Assembly: GCA_947561585.1 (NCBI GenBank)
Contig: CANNZV010003231.1
Location: 1-64,000, forward strand
Direction: 5' to 3'
Source of the DNA: Caprella mutica
Taxonomy: Eukaryota; Arthropoda; Malacostraca; Amphipoda; Caprellidae
DNA: 64,000 nt
The notes beneath the pieces were generated by a model. That model did no database searches. It was not told the DNA's origin and saw only the letters and a program-made list of their open reading frames with translations. Of the stretch, positions 47,282 to 58,194 are shown in pieces. Every line of letters starts with the position of its first letter. Positions within the stretch are counted from its first letter, which is position 1. The position numbers and the translations under genes are program-made.

Positions 47282-48707
47282 TGTAGGTAGCCGGTAAATT
47301 GCTCGAAAACAATTGCTCGAAAACAATTGCTGGAAAGACAATTGCTCGAATGAACAATTGCTCGAAAGAACAATTGCTCGAAAAACAATTGCTCGAATGA
47401 ACAATTGCTCGAATTATCAAATTGCTCGAATTATCAAATTGCTCGAATGAACAAAATTGCTCGAATGAACAAAATTGCTCGAATTATAAAATTGCACAGT
47501 TTTTGATTTTATATAAGTCAGTTATTTATGAAGTGGAGCTGCACCTAACAATCCTTGTTTCTTTTTAGTAATTGATCACACACAGAAAAAGGATTAGTTG
47601 AATTAAATCAAATTTGATTTTTTTTTTGACTCATATGAATGGGTTATTTTTGCACCTACCTACATGGTGAGTTGCAGGTACTACTTAAAAGTAGTTAAAT
47701 TTACGTGGGTTAAAACAAATCAGTCGTTTTGACTCACTCCTAAACTTAAAAAAAAGTAGCGCCAACTCGCATAGTAAGTTAATTTATACACCAGATACAT
47801 TATATTAACAGTCGTTGTGAGTAACAGTCATAGTAAAATTTTCAAAAAAGTAACTTTTAACTCTCATAGTAAGTTGATTCAATCTATAAAATGAATTGAA
47901 TTAACTAATGTTTGACACACCACATCATAGTTGTTTTAACACACATGAATAAAGTCCAACCAACTCACGTAATAAATTGATTCAAAGCATAAATTGTTGA
48001 CCCATTAGATATGAGTATACTTTTTTCTCTGTGCAGTAATCATTCTATAAATGATTTTAATTTTTACTCATTCTGCATAATCTATTTTCTTAACCGTTTG
48101 TGTCATCTCGTATGTAACATGTGAATTGGAATCATGTGGTGAATCACTACTATTAATTTTTTTTATTATAAAACCCGAAAAAATTTGTAGATTTATTAAA
48201 ACTGTGCCATAACTTTGAGAAATTTCACCGATTGAGGTGCCACATACAAATAGGCTAGTAATAAATAAATTTTCAGGTTTTATGATAAAAAAACATGAAT
48301 AGTAGTGATTCACCACATGATTCCAATTCACATATTACATACGAGATGACACAAACGCTTTATAAATCGATTATATGCAGAATGAGTTATAACTAAAATC
48401 ATTTATAGAATGATTAATGATCAATTACTAAAAAGAAACAAGGATTGTTAGGTGCAGCTCCACTTCATGAATAACTGACTTTTATAAAATCGAAAACTGT
48501 GCAATTTTATAATTCGAGCAATTTTGTTCATTCGAGCAATTTGATAATTCGAGCAATTTGATAATTCGAGCAATTGTTCATTCGAGCAATTGTTCGTTCG
48601 AGCAATTGTTTTTCGAGCAATTGTTTTTCGAGCAATTGTTCATTCGAGCAATTGTTTTCGAGCAATTGTCTTTCGAGCAATTGTTTTCGAGCAATTTACC
48701 TAGAACC
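47282..48707. mobile_element. Foldback element with TTGCTCGAA iteron arms (4-bp TSD GCCG)
   Basis: Left GGTAGCCGGTAAATTGCTCG and right CGAGCAATTTACCTAGAACC bound inverted arms made of AATTGCTCGAAYGAAC-type iterons (about ten each). They continue through AAGTGGAGCTGCACCTAAC and ATGATTTTAA to a central hairpin (GTGAATTGGAATCATGTGG inverted at 48305-48330). GCCG at 47278-47281 and 48708-48711 is present once in the empty opposite arm of the host palindrome. Peptide frames such as IRAIVHSSNC come from the iterons and are not genes. No transposase inside. Confidence 0.87.
47579..48036. mobile_element. 458-bp MITE nested in the left foldback arm
   Basis: CACACAGAAAAAGG at the left and TTTTTTCTCTGTGCAG at the right are inverted termini. 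The other arm (about 48410) and the solo arm at 33900 both read straight through GATCATTAATCATTCTATAA, giving two empty-site comparisons. The interior repeats GTTAAA/AACTCAC motifs. No ORF. Confidence 0.8.
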
Positions 48708-49070
48708 GCCGGGTCTCACCTGGTAGGTGCGGTCATGGGCGTGGTTTTAATGGTAGTCAAAACTAAGCTAGATTAGCTGAAAAGGTTACCACTTGAAACT
48801 AATTGCTCACTACTAGGTATGTACAAAATTTATAGATAGGCTATATATAAACAGTACAGTGTCATAGTTCATTATTTTTATTAAATGAGTTATCAAAGTA
48901 ATTCGTTTAAAGTACTATTCAGTTATTATTTAATTTTTTATAAAATAAACTTTTTTAATTTCAGAGATGATATATAAGATCTTCGTTAAATTATGACTAG
49001 GTTCTCTGAAATTTAAAAAGTATATTTTATTCAAAAAAATAATAGTACCTAATAACTTATTAGTATACAT

Positions 49071-50619
49071 TGCGTCCATCGCTCTATTGCAGATCACTAT
49101 TTTGTGAATAATTTTAATAATATTAATCGTACAGTAGTGAAACTTTGGTTACTGGAAGATTACTTCTATGTTAGTATCTTGTTGAAATATTTTATGAATC
49201 CATGAGAAAATTGGAAAGTTATGAACGTTCATGTATTTTGAAGGCATTTTAACTGTCCATCGCTTTATTGCAGCTCTGTGAAAAGGCCAAAAAATGGGCG
49301 ATTAACTTCTACCGAAAGGGTAGAAATTGTAAAAGGTCCTGCAGAAGGGATGACTCTTCTATATTTAGCTGGTGAATTTGGGAGGGATAAGAGAAACATA
49401 GTTTCTATCGTGGAAGATCCCGACACAACCCCAAGGAGAGATGAGGGTACGAGAAGAAGCTTTTTCCCTTCGAAATATGCAAAAACTACCCAGGCAGGTT
49501 ATAAGGCAGCAAAATAACACTAGTGCCTCCATTTTCGACAAGGCTGTCATTGGTTATTCGTCCGAACAGTATCTTAAATGAGACGACAAGGAACGTGGAG
49601 CCCATTTCCAGGCTTCCTATGGACAAGACCCAAAAGAAAAAGGTATCAGATGTACACAGAATTACAAGAAAACAAACTTACTACTTGTTCTTTTAACAGA
49701 TGAGGAAAGAGCCACCCTTGATTGTCTGGTTGGATGGGTTGAAGTTTGGGTCCTACTGGAGCTGTTTATCCCCACTGGTTTCGTCGTCAACAAGGAGGCT
49801 GTGGCCTCATATTTTAAGCGGGCATCATTGGTGAAACGTTAATTGGCCTTTTCCGAGTACCAGAGGTTGTAAACCTAACAATCCAATCCTACATTGCCTC
49901 TTTTGTTGAGTACTTGTTCCCTTGGCCTAATAGTTTGCAAATATCTCGTTGGCAAAAGATGATTTTCTTGCATTACTTCGCAGAATCTCATGCTTGAAGG
50001 GTTACAACTTCTTTCCTCATATCTCTGGGCATCAAGTGAGAGACTCTCATGACTTGATTGCATTGTTCTCTGGTCTTAAGCCCCATTGGGCATTTCTGAC
50101 CGTTTCATTTGAGACATTACATCAGGACTGTTTTGATGTAAGACTAATGACAGCCTTGTCAAAAATAGAGTCACTTGTGTCATTGCCTTATAACCTGCCG
50201 GCGTATTTTTCGCATATTTCGAGGGGAAATTCTTTTTCTCGTAAACTCATCTCTCCTTGGGTTTGAGTAGGGATTTTCCACAGAAGAAACTATTGTTCTC
50301 TTAACCCTTACAAGTTATAAAGCTAAATATAGAAGTGTCCTCCCTTCTGCAGCACCTGCTACAATTTTTACCCTCTCGGTAGAAGTTAATCTCCCATTTT
50401 TTGGCCTTTTCACAGAGCTGCAATAAAGCGATGGACAGTTACAATGACTTCAAAATACATAAACATTCATAACTTTCCAATTTTCTCATGGATTCAAAAA
50501 ATATTTCAACAAGATACTATCATAGAAGCAATTTTCCAGTGACCAAAGTTTCACTACTGTACGATCAATATTATTAAAATTATTCACAAAATAGTAATAT
50601 GCAATAAAGCGATGGACGC
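49071..50619. mobile_element. Palindromic element with TGCGTCCATCGC ends carrying a coding-like fragment
   Basis: Ends TGCGTCCATCGC and GCGATGGACGCA. Inverted arms reach about 490 bp each (49071-49560 and 50140-50619). GTCCATCGCTTTATTGCAG occurs at the tip and again about 185 bp inside each arm. Both arms contain a fragment that in the left arm reads GRLTSTERVEIVKGPAEGMT, then LLYLAGEFGRDKRNIVSIV, resembling the helix-turn-helix start of Tc1/mariner-type transposases (weak inference). The central 570 bp has only short frames. A second copy starts at 63777, about 95% identical over the 224 bp visible. Confidence 0.8.
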
Positions 50620-51095
50620 AGTTTATACTATATAGGCTTGGAAGAGTTCTTTAGATAACATTTTAAAAATATTAAATTGTCTAAAGAATTTGTGGGTGCA
50701 GTTCATAGTAACACTTTAATTTACTTCAATTTATAGGTAGTTTTTTTATCCAAAAACATAAATAGCATGACGCCATGTTGATTTAGTCTACTATTTATTA
50801 TTAAATACAATAATCATTTTTCTTAGAACAGTAACATATATTTTCATGATAAAAATTATCATTTATTCAATAATATGGTTTACACAGATGGCTTAATAAA
50901 TGTTGCATGGGGTTATGCAGGACATTTTTCAATTGGTTTCAAGTGGTAACCTATTCAGCTAATCTAGATCAGTTTTGACTACCATTAAAACCCCGCCCAT
51001 GACCGCACCCACCAGGTGAGACCCGGCAGACGTACAGATCCTAGGTCAGCAATTGCTGCGAAATATTGTGATACTATTTAAAATCAGTAACTTTT

Positions 51096-52533
51096 TCAGC
51101 TAGGCTGACCCCCCTGGCTCCCCCTGGGCTCCTGCTCTAAGAGCCTGCTGAACCTAATTCATATTGAAATTTTGGACATAAAAATTAAAAAGAAGATCAA
51201 TGCTTGCTACTTTGTAGTTACTATTTATTTTTGTTAGTGTTTTTTGGTTAAAGGTCCGGGGCCGCAGTTACTAGTTAGTTGTAGGACCGCAATTTACCTG
51301 CTTCACCCTACTTAAAATTTAGAAAATGGTAACATCATATTATGATATTAATATGCCAGTCTGCAGAATGTCTCTCTTCCGCAGAGATTTTATTTAGAGA
51401 GAGAGTTACTCTCTGACTCTCAGTCTCTCAACAGCAGATTTATAATCTCATTATCTCCCGCAGCTAAATTAATGGAATTACCTAATGGAAAATCACCAGC
51501 AGAAAAATTAATGGTAAGTTTGGTAATATAGGATGATCTCCTGCAGAAATCTCCAATTTCAAAAATTCAATCAAAAACTCCCACAAAGATTCTTGGAAAA
51601 ATGTTTGATGACATGGAATTTTGAGCATTTCATTTATACTTTTGATCTATGCCCTATGGAAAGATAGATCTAAAAAATTCTTTATGCTACAATTAACCCA
51701 TGTTTAGAGTCTGGTATACCTACCCAGTGGGCCAGTAGAGAAAAATACATAAGCAGCCAGCCAGCCAGCCATTAGTTGATACCTAATTGGCCTTCCGATA
51801 AAAAAATCCTGGTTACCTAAAGCTTGAATTAGCCTAGGTATTTGCTAATTCAAGAATTAAAAACAGCATACCTAATTGAATCTATTATCTATAAATTAAC
51901 ACCCACACCTATGATTTAAACTGTCATATTATTCATATACTCCGTAAATCATATTACTTGTGGAAGGTTTGAATCAAGGACGCCATTTGAAAACCTAATT
52001 TGTGGAAATGGTTCAGAAAGATAGTTGTCTGGCGAAAGTGGTAAGAATATTCCATACGTCACAGACCCATAACCAAAACGGCCAACAATCGCTAGATTTT
52101 TCAAAAGACTGTATTGGGACATCTTGGTATTCATTGGTCTGTGAATAAACCAACGCTTCAAATTCGTACTGAACACACACACGTACAAAACATGTACAGA
52201 ACAGAAATAATTATGTTATTTATAAATGTATAATTTTATTATCAGTTTAATATCTTAAATAAATATTTTGATTTTAAATAGCATATTTAAATTCAATACT
52301 ATTCTCTTTTTGTCGTGTTTTGAATAATTAGAAATAAATTATATATCAATCGTAGGCAACTCCAATGATACGTCACGTTACGCACTCCTTCGCTGCCAAG
52401 TGTCGCTAGAAAATTGAAAATACTGTAGTGGGATATCTTCTATATTCAATGATCTGTGAGTTAGCTACCTACATAAATCTAAGCCATTTCCTATATTTTT
52501 CAAAAATGATTAATCTCTCTCGCACCTATATTA
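51096..52533. other. Non-coding stretch with repeat ends
   Basis: A CAG/CTC-rich patch lies at 51360-51560 (CTGCAGAATGTCTCTCTTCC, CGCAGAGATT). TGGGACATCTTGG at 52117 and TGGGATATCTTCTATATTC at 52434 are the same repeat end also seen at 17255 and, inverted, at 42055. No gene recognised. Confidence 0.4.
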
Positions 52534-52553
52534 CATGAACCATATGGTTCATG
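52534..52553. repeat. Perfect 20-bp palindrome
   Basis: CATGAACCATATGGTTCATG is fully self-complementary. It sits directly outside the left end of the following MITE. Confidence 0.9.
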
Positions 52554-52557
52554 TTTT

Positions 52558-53022
52558 GGGATCTTTTCTGTTTGCTGTGCGCATCTGAAAATAATGCAAT
52601 TTTTAGAATAGTGCAATTATAATTATATCATGGATAGGCCTTGTTATTTAATGACCTCTGCTTCATGAGAACACCTTTCCTTCATGACGAAGATTAGGAA
52701 TTATGTATTTGTAAACAAATAATAACTATATATTATATAATAATCATATAATTACTATTAGACAGTTATCAAATGGTTATTAGTTAGTTATTAAATGGTT
52801 ATGAATTAGAATTATGATAGAATTATAGTTCTACGATTTATTGCTATATTTTCATATGCGCCCAGGAAACAGAAACTTTTCTATATATATCATTTAAAAT
52901 AGCAAGTATGTATTTTTCTAACTAAATAATTTAAATTTAAAAGTTAGTAAATATGATTCCACTATATTTTTTAATTTTATTTCTAATATTTTCAAATGTG
53001 CCCAGCAAACAGAAAAGATCCC
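52558..53022. mobile_element. 465-bp MITE (GGGATCTTTTCTGTTTGCTG ends)
   Basis: GGGATCTTTTCTGTTTGCTG then TGCGCATCTGAAAATA at left. The inverted TATTTTCAAATGTGCCCAGC and AAACAGAAAAGATCCC are at right. A third partial inverted copy (TTTTCATATGCGCCCAGGAA) lies at about 52850, inside. Confidence 0.75.
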
Positions 53023-53487
53023 TGTTTTACAATAATATTTTCTTGTAACTTGATTAACCGAAATATTAATATACAATTTTTTTTCTTTTCTACCTAATTC
53101 ACAATTCTCAACATCTGCAACTTCATCTTCTTCAAATATGTTTCTAGCTTCAAATGTATCCTCATCTTTTCAGCAAAGAGAGCTAGACAATATTGTAAGT
53201 TTCATCTTATTTACTTATCAATTTCTCTCCAAAAAAGGTGTATTTACATTGTTTAACTCTAGCTATTAGCCTTTTACATATCTACAATATTTGTTATAAT
53301 ATTAATATATATATTTTACTGTTATTGCATGTTCATTGTAGCTACATAATAAAATATATAATTCATAACTAGTTTTGACTTTCTATTAGCTTCTAATTGT
53401 TTTCTTTACTTTCTTTACTAATCGATTTGCAAGTAAAAAAATGTGTAGCAATATAATAAGTATTAACTAGCTTGACATTTTATTTCA
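53023..53487. other. AT-rich stretch with a possible small exon
   Basis: A serine-rich open segment (TSATSSSSNMFLASNVSSSF) at about 53105-53190 is followed by CAATATT then GTAAGTTTC, a donor-like site. It might be an upstream linker exon of the P-like transposase. Low confidence. Confidence 0.3.
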
Positions 53488-53878
53488 GCTCAAAAAATAA
53501 GGATTAAATATGGTTTAAAAGGTTAGTTTTAACTTTTTAATCCTTTGTTTAACAAATAATATTAAAGAAACCATATAAATTAGAAATATAGCTAAACAAT
53601 TAAACATGACTCATGAGACTCATGACTCAACTCATGAAAATAAAAATATTAAAATTTGTAGTTATTAACTTTATTTTCAAATTTTATATTATAAATATAC
53701 AAATAAATATAATTTATTTCTATTTATGTTCATGAACCATGACTCATGTTTAATTGTTTACAATTCTATTTAGTTTTGTTTCTTTAATATTATTTGTAAA
53801 ATAAAGGATTTTGAAAGTTAAACTAACTTTTAAATTTTATTTAATCCTTATTTCTTGATGAACTAAAATTAGATTTTC
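53488..53878. mobile_element. 390-bp hairpin MITE
   Basis: Arms of about 140 bp: AAATAAGGATTAAATA, AAAAGTTAGTTTTAACTTT, AACAAATAATATTAAAGAAA and CAATTAAACATGACTCATG on the left recur inverted on the right, around an A/T-rich loop. It lies in what may be an intron of the P-like gene. Confidence 0.8.
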
Positions 53879-54093
53879 TGTTAGTTATTTCATATTATAT
53901 ACAAATAGTAGCTACAAAGTATTGGTGTTGGCCATGGATTTAACCCATACCAATACTGACTTTTTTTAATAAAGCCAATACCACAAAGAATCACCAATTC
54001 TTCATCCCATCACTACATATATATAGCTAGTTAGGTACCTATATCAGGTATTCTAGTATTCAGTTTACATAATTAACTATTCTCCATTCAGCA

Positions 54094-54161
54094 GGATACA
54101 TCTGATGCTGCACCACCGCCATCAAATCCTAATGAGGCTTCATGTTGTCAATTCCATTGCT
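54094..54161 (+). pseudogene. Possible 5' exon of the P-element-like transposase
   Basis: Acceptor CCATTCAGCAG, then DTSDAAPPPSNPNEASCC, then donor GTAAGT. The segment starting at about 54265 (ATTCTCCATTTAGTAG then DTSNASPTPSNN) is a near copy, so either the exon was duplicated in tandem or two alternative exons exist. Confidence 0.35.
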
Positions 54162-54276
54162 GTAAGTTTTCATGTCCAATAAAATATGCATAAAAAAAAA
54201 GCCTATGCAGTGATACACTACATAGTTAGTTATTCAATTATTTAGTTTTCATAATTCATTATTCTCCATTTAGTAG

Positions 54277-56545
54277 GATACATCTAATGCTTCACCGACT
54301 CCATCAAATAATCGTAGCATAAAGAAGAGTTCTTCATCGTCTGAAAAAAGAAGAGTATCTGACAGGGAATTTGAAGTAAATAGTGAAATTCCCCAATCCT
54401 CTTCGTTCATCACATCACCAAAAAATGTATGCAAGAGAAGACTGAATCATCCATTGTCTGGTGGTACTTCAATACAGATTGAAAAGGCTAGATGTAAATT
54501 CAAAAGCAAGAAACGTCATCAGAAATTCCGAAGTCTAAATCTTAAAAATGGCATTATAAACTACAGAAGATTCTCCATAGCCAAATTTGAAAAAGACAAC
54601 AAAAAAATCCTTGGACCATATTTGATGGAATTAAACAAAGTGAAAATTATAAGTAGGAAATTGAAAGTTCCCAGATACACCCCGAAACAGAAATGGTTGG
54701 CCACAAATTTATTGGTGGGAAGTGGACTAGCTGGATACAAGATGATGCGACAAATGCTGCCACTTCCTTCCCCTTCAACAATCCCACGCTCTCTTCAGAA
54801 ATATAAATCTTCACCAGGCATAAGACCCGAATCTGCCAAGCTACTAAAAATGAAGGTAAATGCTTCATCTGATAAGGAAAGATTAGGTTTCTTGCTTATT
54901 GATGAAATATCCCTTAGAGCTGGATTGCATTAGGATCAGAAGTCAGGAAGTTTGATCGGATTTGATGATGATGGAGTCAGCAAAGGCAACAAGTTAGCTT
55001 CTTCTGCAATATGTGTCATGGTCAATGGCATATAAAAGCGGTGGAAATTTCCGCTTGGATATATTTTCACCCAATCAGTCATGAATTCCACTGATATTGA
55101 GAAGCTGATCAAAAATTCCATCAAGGTAACTGAAGACGCAGGTTTTACTGTTAAAGGCATGGTCACTGATCAAGGATCAAATTTCAACAAGACTTTCCGC
55201 ATTCTTGGTGTTAATTCTGAGCGACCTTTCTTCAAAATAGATAGGAAGAAATATTATGTACTTAGTGATCCTCCCCATTTATTGAGAAGTGCCCGAAACT
55301 TGTTGGAAAGCAAGAAAGGCATTAACATTCCCGGTCATGCTGGTCTTGCAACATGGAATCATATAGAAGCACTGTACAAATTAGATGGCAAAAGCTCATT
55401 CAGAATGGTTAAAAAATTGACAGATAAACATATCTTTGGGCTCAAATTTGGTTCAAAGATGAAAGTCAAATTAGCTGCAAATGTTTTGTCTCACTCTGTT
55501 TCGGCCGCATTAAACTGGCTGGTTGCTACCAATAAATTGGATGCTGATGCTCTTTGTACAAGTTCATACTGTTATTGGATGAATGGCATCTTTGATTGTT
55601 TAAATTCCTTGAGCTCTAAAGACAGCGTAATATTCAGGAGGCCTCTAACTGAAAAATCCACTTCAACCTTAAATTTCTTAAAAGGAAGCTCTGGATTGGC
55701 TACAACGGTTGGAGCAGATAAATAAGGTTCGTCAATGCAAGTTTATAACTGGTCTTATTCAAAGCATAAATTGTGTATCTCAGCTCAGTGAAGACTTGAA
55801 AGAAGAAGGTATTGCATATCTTAGCTCAAGGAACTTGAATCAAGACAATTTAGAGCAATTCTTTGGGAAAGTGCGAAGTAAAGTGCGATATCCAACTGTC
55901 AACGATTTCCAGCTTGTTTACACCCGATTATCAGTTGCTTCCCTTATAAGGCCTCCAATGTTTGGAAACTGTGAAGTTTCTGAGTCTCCTCATGAAGTGG
56001 AAAATTTCATCAAGTATGACCCAGAGCCATTTATTCGCCAAAGTGAAGAAGCTGTTGTTAATTTAGAAGACATAGAACATTTTGATGGGAAGACCATTGT
56101 TGGTGGTATTTCTGACTCTTCGGAGGCAAGTGCTTCGTACTTCAGTGGATATTTAGCTATCAGATTAAGTAAGTTCCATGACAGTAAAATAGATTCCAAC
56201 TTTAAAGACTGCCATGTATGTAGTAGCAATATATTCGTCACCCAAGATTTGAGTTTACACTTGTTCTTATCATTCAAAGAATATAAGGACAATTTAAATT
56301 CTTCTTAGGGACTAACATATTGCTCCAAAGATTTCATTGCATGTATCCAAGAATATGAAACAGTTTTTTTGTATTGCTTTAAAATATATTCCCACAAAAT
56401 AGGCTTCAAACATATTGCCATCACTGCAATAAAGAAAAACTGCTCACACCCATTTCTATGCAATGAGAGCATCATTGATTTTCTAATAGATTTTTTTGTT
56501 AAATGCAGGGTATTTCACAGCATCAGAAGCAGACAAAATAAATAA
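54277..56545 (+). pseudogene. P-element/THAP9-like transposase, broken
   Basis: One frame runs from the acceptor at 54277 through IEKARCKFKSKKRHQKF, RYTPKQKWLATNLL and FLLIDEISLRAGLH (first acidic residue, about 54895). TAG follows at 54931, TAA at 55033. It then continues with MVTDQGSNFNKTFRILGV (second Asp, about 55165), LSDPPHLLRSARNLL and a P-type insertion domain, to a frameshift near 55690 where the frame becomes LDWLQRLEQINKV. SSRNLNQDNLEQFFGKVRSK carries the final Glu region. A third stop, TAG at 56306, precedes the natural-looking tail CSKDFIACIQEYETVFLYC to FLIDFFVKCRVFHSIRS, ending at 56545. No THAP zinc finger was found upstream, so the 5' part is missing or in an unseen exon. Three stops and a frameshift over otherwise well-preserved motifs indicate fairly recent death. 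Confidence 0.85.
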
Positions 56546-56873
56546 AATCATGCACATGTAATTTTGTTCTTGTCATTCTCGTAGGCTTCATTCACTATCA
56601 CCTCTTCATTTTCCTCTTCCATTCGTTAGTCAGTCACTGGTATTTTTGTCACATTCCTTAGTAAGTGACTGTTTTCACGAAGTAGCTTTTCTGCATTCAT
56701 GAGCATTGTCACCGAATGGTGGTAGGTGACTGTTCATGGAGCCACTTTCCTGTCTGCTTCTTCTCTTGTTCTTGTACATAATTTCCTTTTGACGTCAGTG
56801 ATATGAGTTTGGTTCTGAAGCAGAAGTTAAACCTTACTAAACTAATTTTTGTTTTTGTCATAGAATAGTAGTA
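56546..56873. other. 3' flank of the P-like element
   Basis: Contains a CACTATCACCTCTTCATTTTC stretch and GTCACTGG/GTGACTG motifs that repeat loosely. No terminal inverted repeat was identified. Confidence 0.35.
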
Positions 56874-57090
56874 TAATTTACAGCTATATAACTATCTAGT
56901 ATATTTACATTATTTGTTCTTGTATATATTTATTAATTTACAGCTATATAACTATCTAGTATATTTATAATATTTGTTCTTGTATATACTTATTAATTTA
57001 CAGCCATATAAATATCTAGTATATTTACAAAATTTGTTCTTGTATATACTTATTAATTTACAGCTATATAACTATCTAGTATATTTGTTA
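56874..57090. repeat. 60-bp tandem repeat, about 3.5 copies
   Basis: TTTACAGCTATATAACTATC, TAGTATATTTAC and TTTGTTCTTGTATATA recur at exactly 60-bp spacing, at 56939, 56999 and 57059. Confidence 0.92.
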
Positions 57091-57555
57091 TTACCTATCG
57101 ATGTATTTCTTGTTAAATTATGTATTTGATTTCTACACTGCTGTTGATAGTATAATAATTTCATTCATGCAAACTTTTGTATCAACAATTATTAGTAAAA
57201 TATTCATGGAACTTCCTTTCTTTAATCCAAATATATTTTATAGTAATATTATTTTTCAGTTTAATAATTATAATTAAAAACCCATGTCAAATAAGGTTCT
57301 ATTAATTATTTTGGTCTATGATAGTATGAAAAACGTTATAATCTACGCTAGTTAGCTAAGCCTAAATTTTTATACATTCCTCTTAAAAAGTATACTTGAA
57401 GAAACAAGAAAATTGTTTGATACCTGAGAGGAAGAAATTTTAACTATTTATATTAGTTTGCCATAATTTTAAGTCCATTTTCTTTGAAGATAATAGAAAA
57501 CGAAGCGTGTGACGTCATTTTGATGCAGTGTTAGTTCGTGCGTTTGTCCGTTACT
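57091..57555. other. AT-rich stretch
   Basis: No gene recognised. TGTGACGTCATTTTGATG at about 57508 contains a CRE-type TGACGTCA without other promoter elements. Confidence 0.35.
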
Positions 57556-57563
57556 CTTAAACC

Positions 57564-58103
57564 GGGTGACAGGACATTAACCCCCGTGCAAAAAAACCCC
57601 GCGGTCAAAAAAAAACCCGGACAAGAACCCCCTAAGCAAAAAACCCCCGGTCGATATATATAGCATAATTCATTTTAATTAATTTTCATTATTTTTTCAT
57701 TAATAAAATTACTATATGCTTTAAATATAAAGAGATATAGTGCACCTAAGGTTAGGTTAGCGGTCCGATTGGGGGGGGGGGGTTTGGGGGGGCTTGCCCC
57801 CCTCCGGCCAGGTTTGATAGTGACAAAATGTATACTGTACTTATTTTTACTATAAAATAGGTAATTGGGTATACCTTATTTTGCAAAAAATTTGTCAAAT
57901 TTTCGAAGAAAATGTAATAATTATTGGTTCGCATTGAATAATGTTTAATATATTAATAAAAATGAATTATGCTATTTATATAGACCGGTTTTTTTTTTTG
58001 CACCGGGGGTTTTTGTTTGGGGGTATTTGTCCGGGTGGTTTATTGAACCGGGGTTTTTTGACCGCGGGTTTTTTTTTGCACGGGGGGTTATTGTCCTGGA
58101 ATC
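57564..58103. mobile_element. G/C-run foldback MITE related to the MULE-like family (8-bp TSD CTTAAACC)
   Basis: CTTAAACC lies at 57556-57563 and 58104-58111. The left end is GGGTGACAGGACATTAACCC; the inverted right end is GATTCCAGGACAATAACCCC. The arms hold iterons such as CCCCCGTGCAAAAAAA, CCCCGCGGTCAAAAAA and their complements. The middle has a G-run and a GGGGGGC-TT-GCCCCCC hairpin near 57790. The GGGTG..AGG.CAT.A.CCCCC start matches the elements at 41550 and 60783. Confidence 0.78.
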
Positions 58104-58194
58104 CTTAAACCAGTGTGCGCCCAGGCACTGCAATAACTTCTAATATTCATTGAACTGTGCTTCGAGTCCTCGTCTCCTTCTCAATTGTTATTGC

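Larger units (their letters stand above)
47205..51095. mobile_element. Large palindromic repeat interrupted by nested elements
   Basis: Left arm 47205-47281 plus 48708-48790 and right arm about 50935-51095 are inverted copies. TAGTATCACAATATTTCGCA and CCTAGGATCTGTACGTCTGC on the left, then GTCATGGGCG, GTTTTAATGGTAGTCAAAAC and GGTTACCACTTGAAAC, all recur complemented and reversed on the right. The left arm is split by the foldback element at 47282-48707; the right arm shows the uninterrupted sequence. The space between arms holds the 49071-50619 element. Confidence 0.8.

Noticed and set aside
47148..48776. ORFs reading IRAIVHSSNC and FEQLF repeats
   Set aside because: Translations of the TTGCTCGAA iterons in the arms of the foldback element.
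57752..57934. 60-codon minus ORF with PPNPPPP
   Set aside because: Generated by the G-run at the centre of the foldback MITE.
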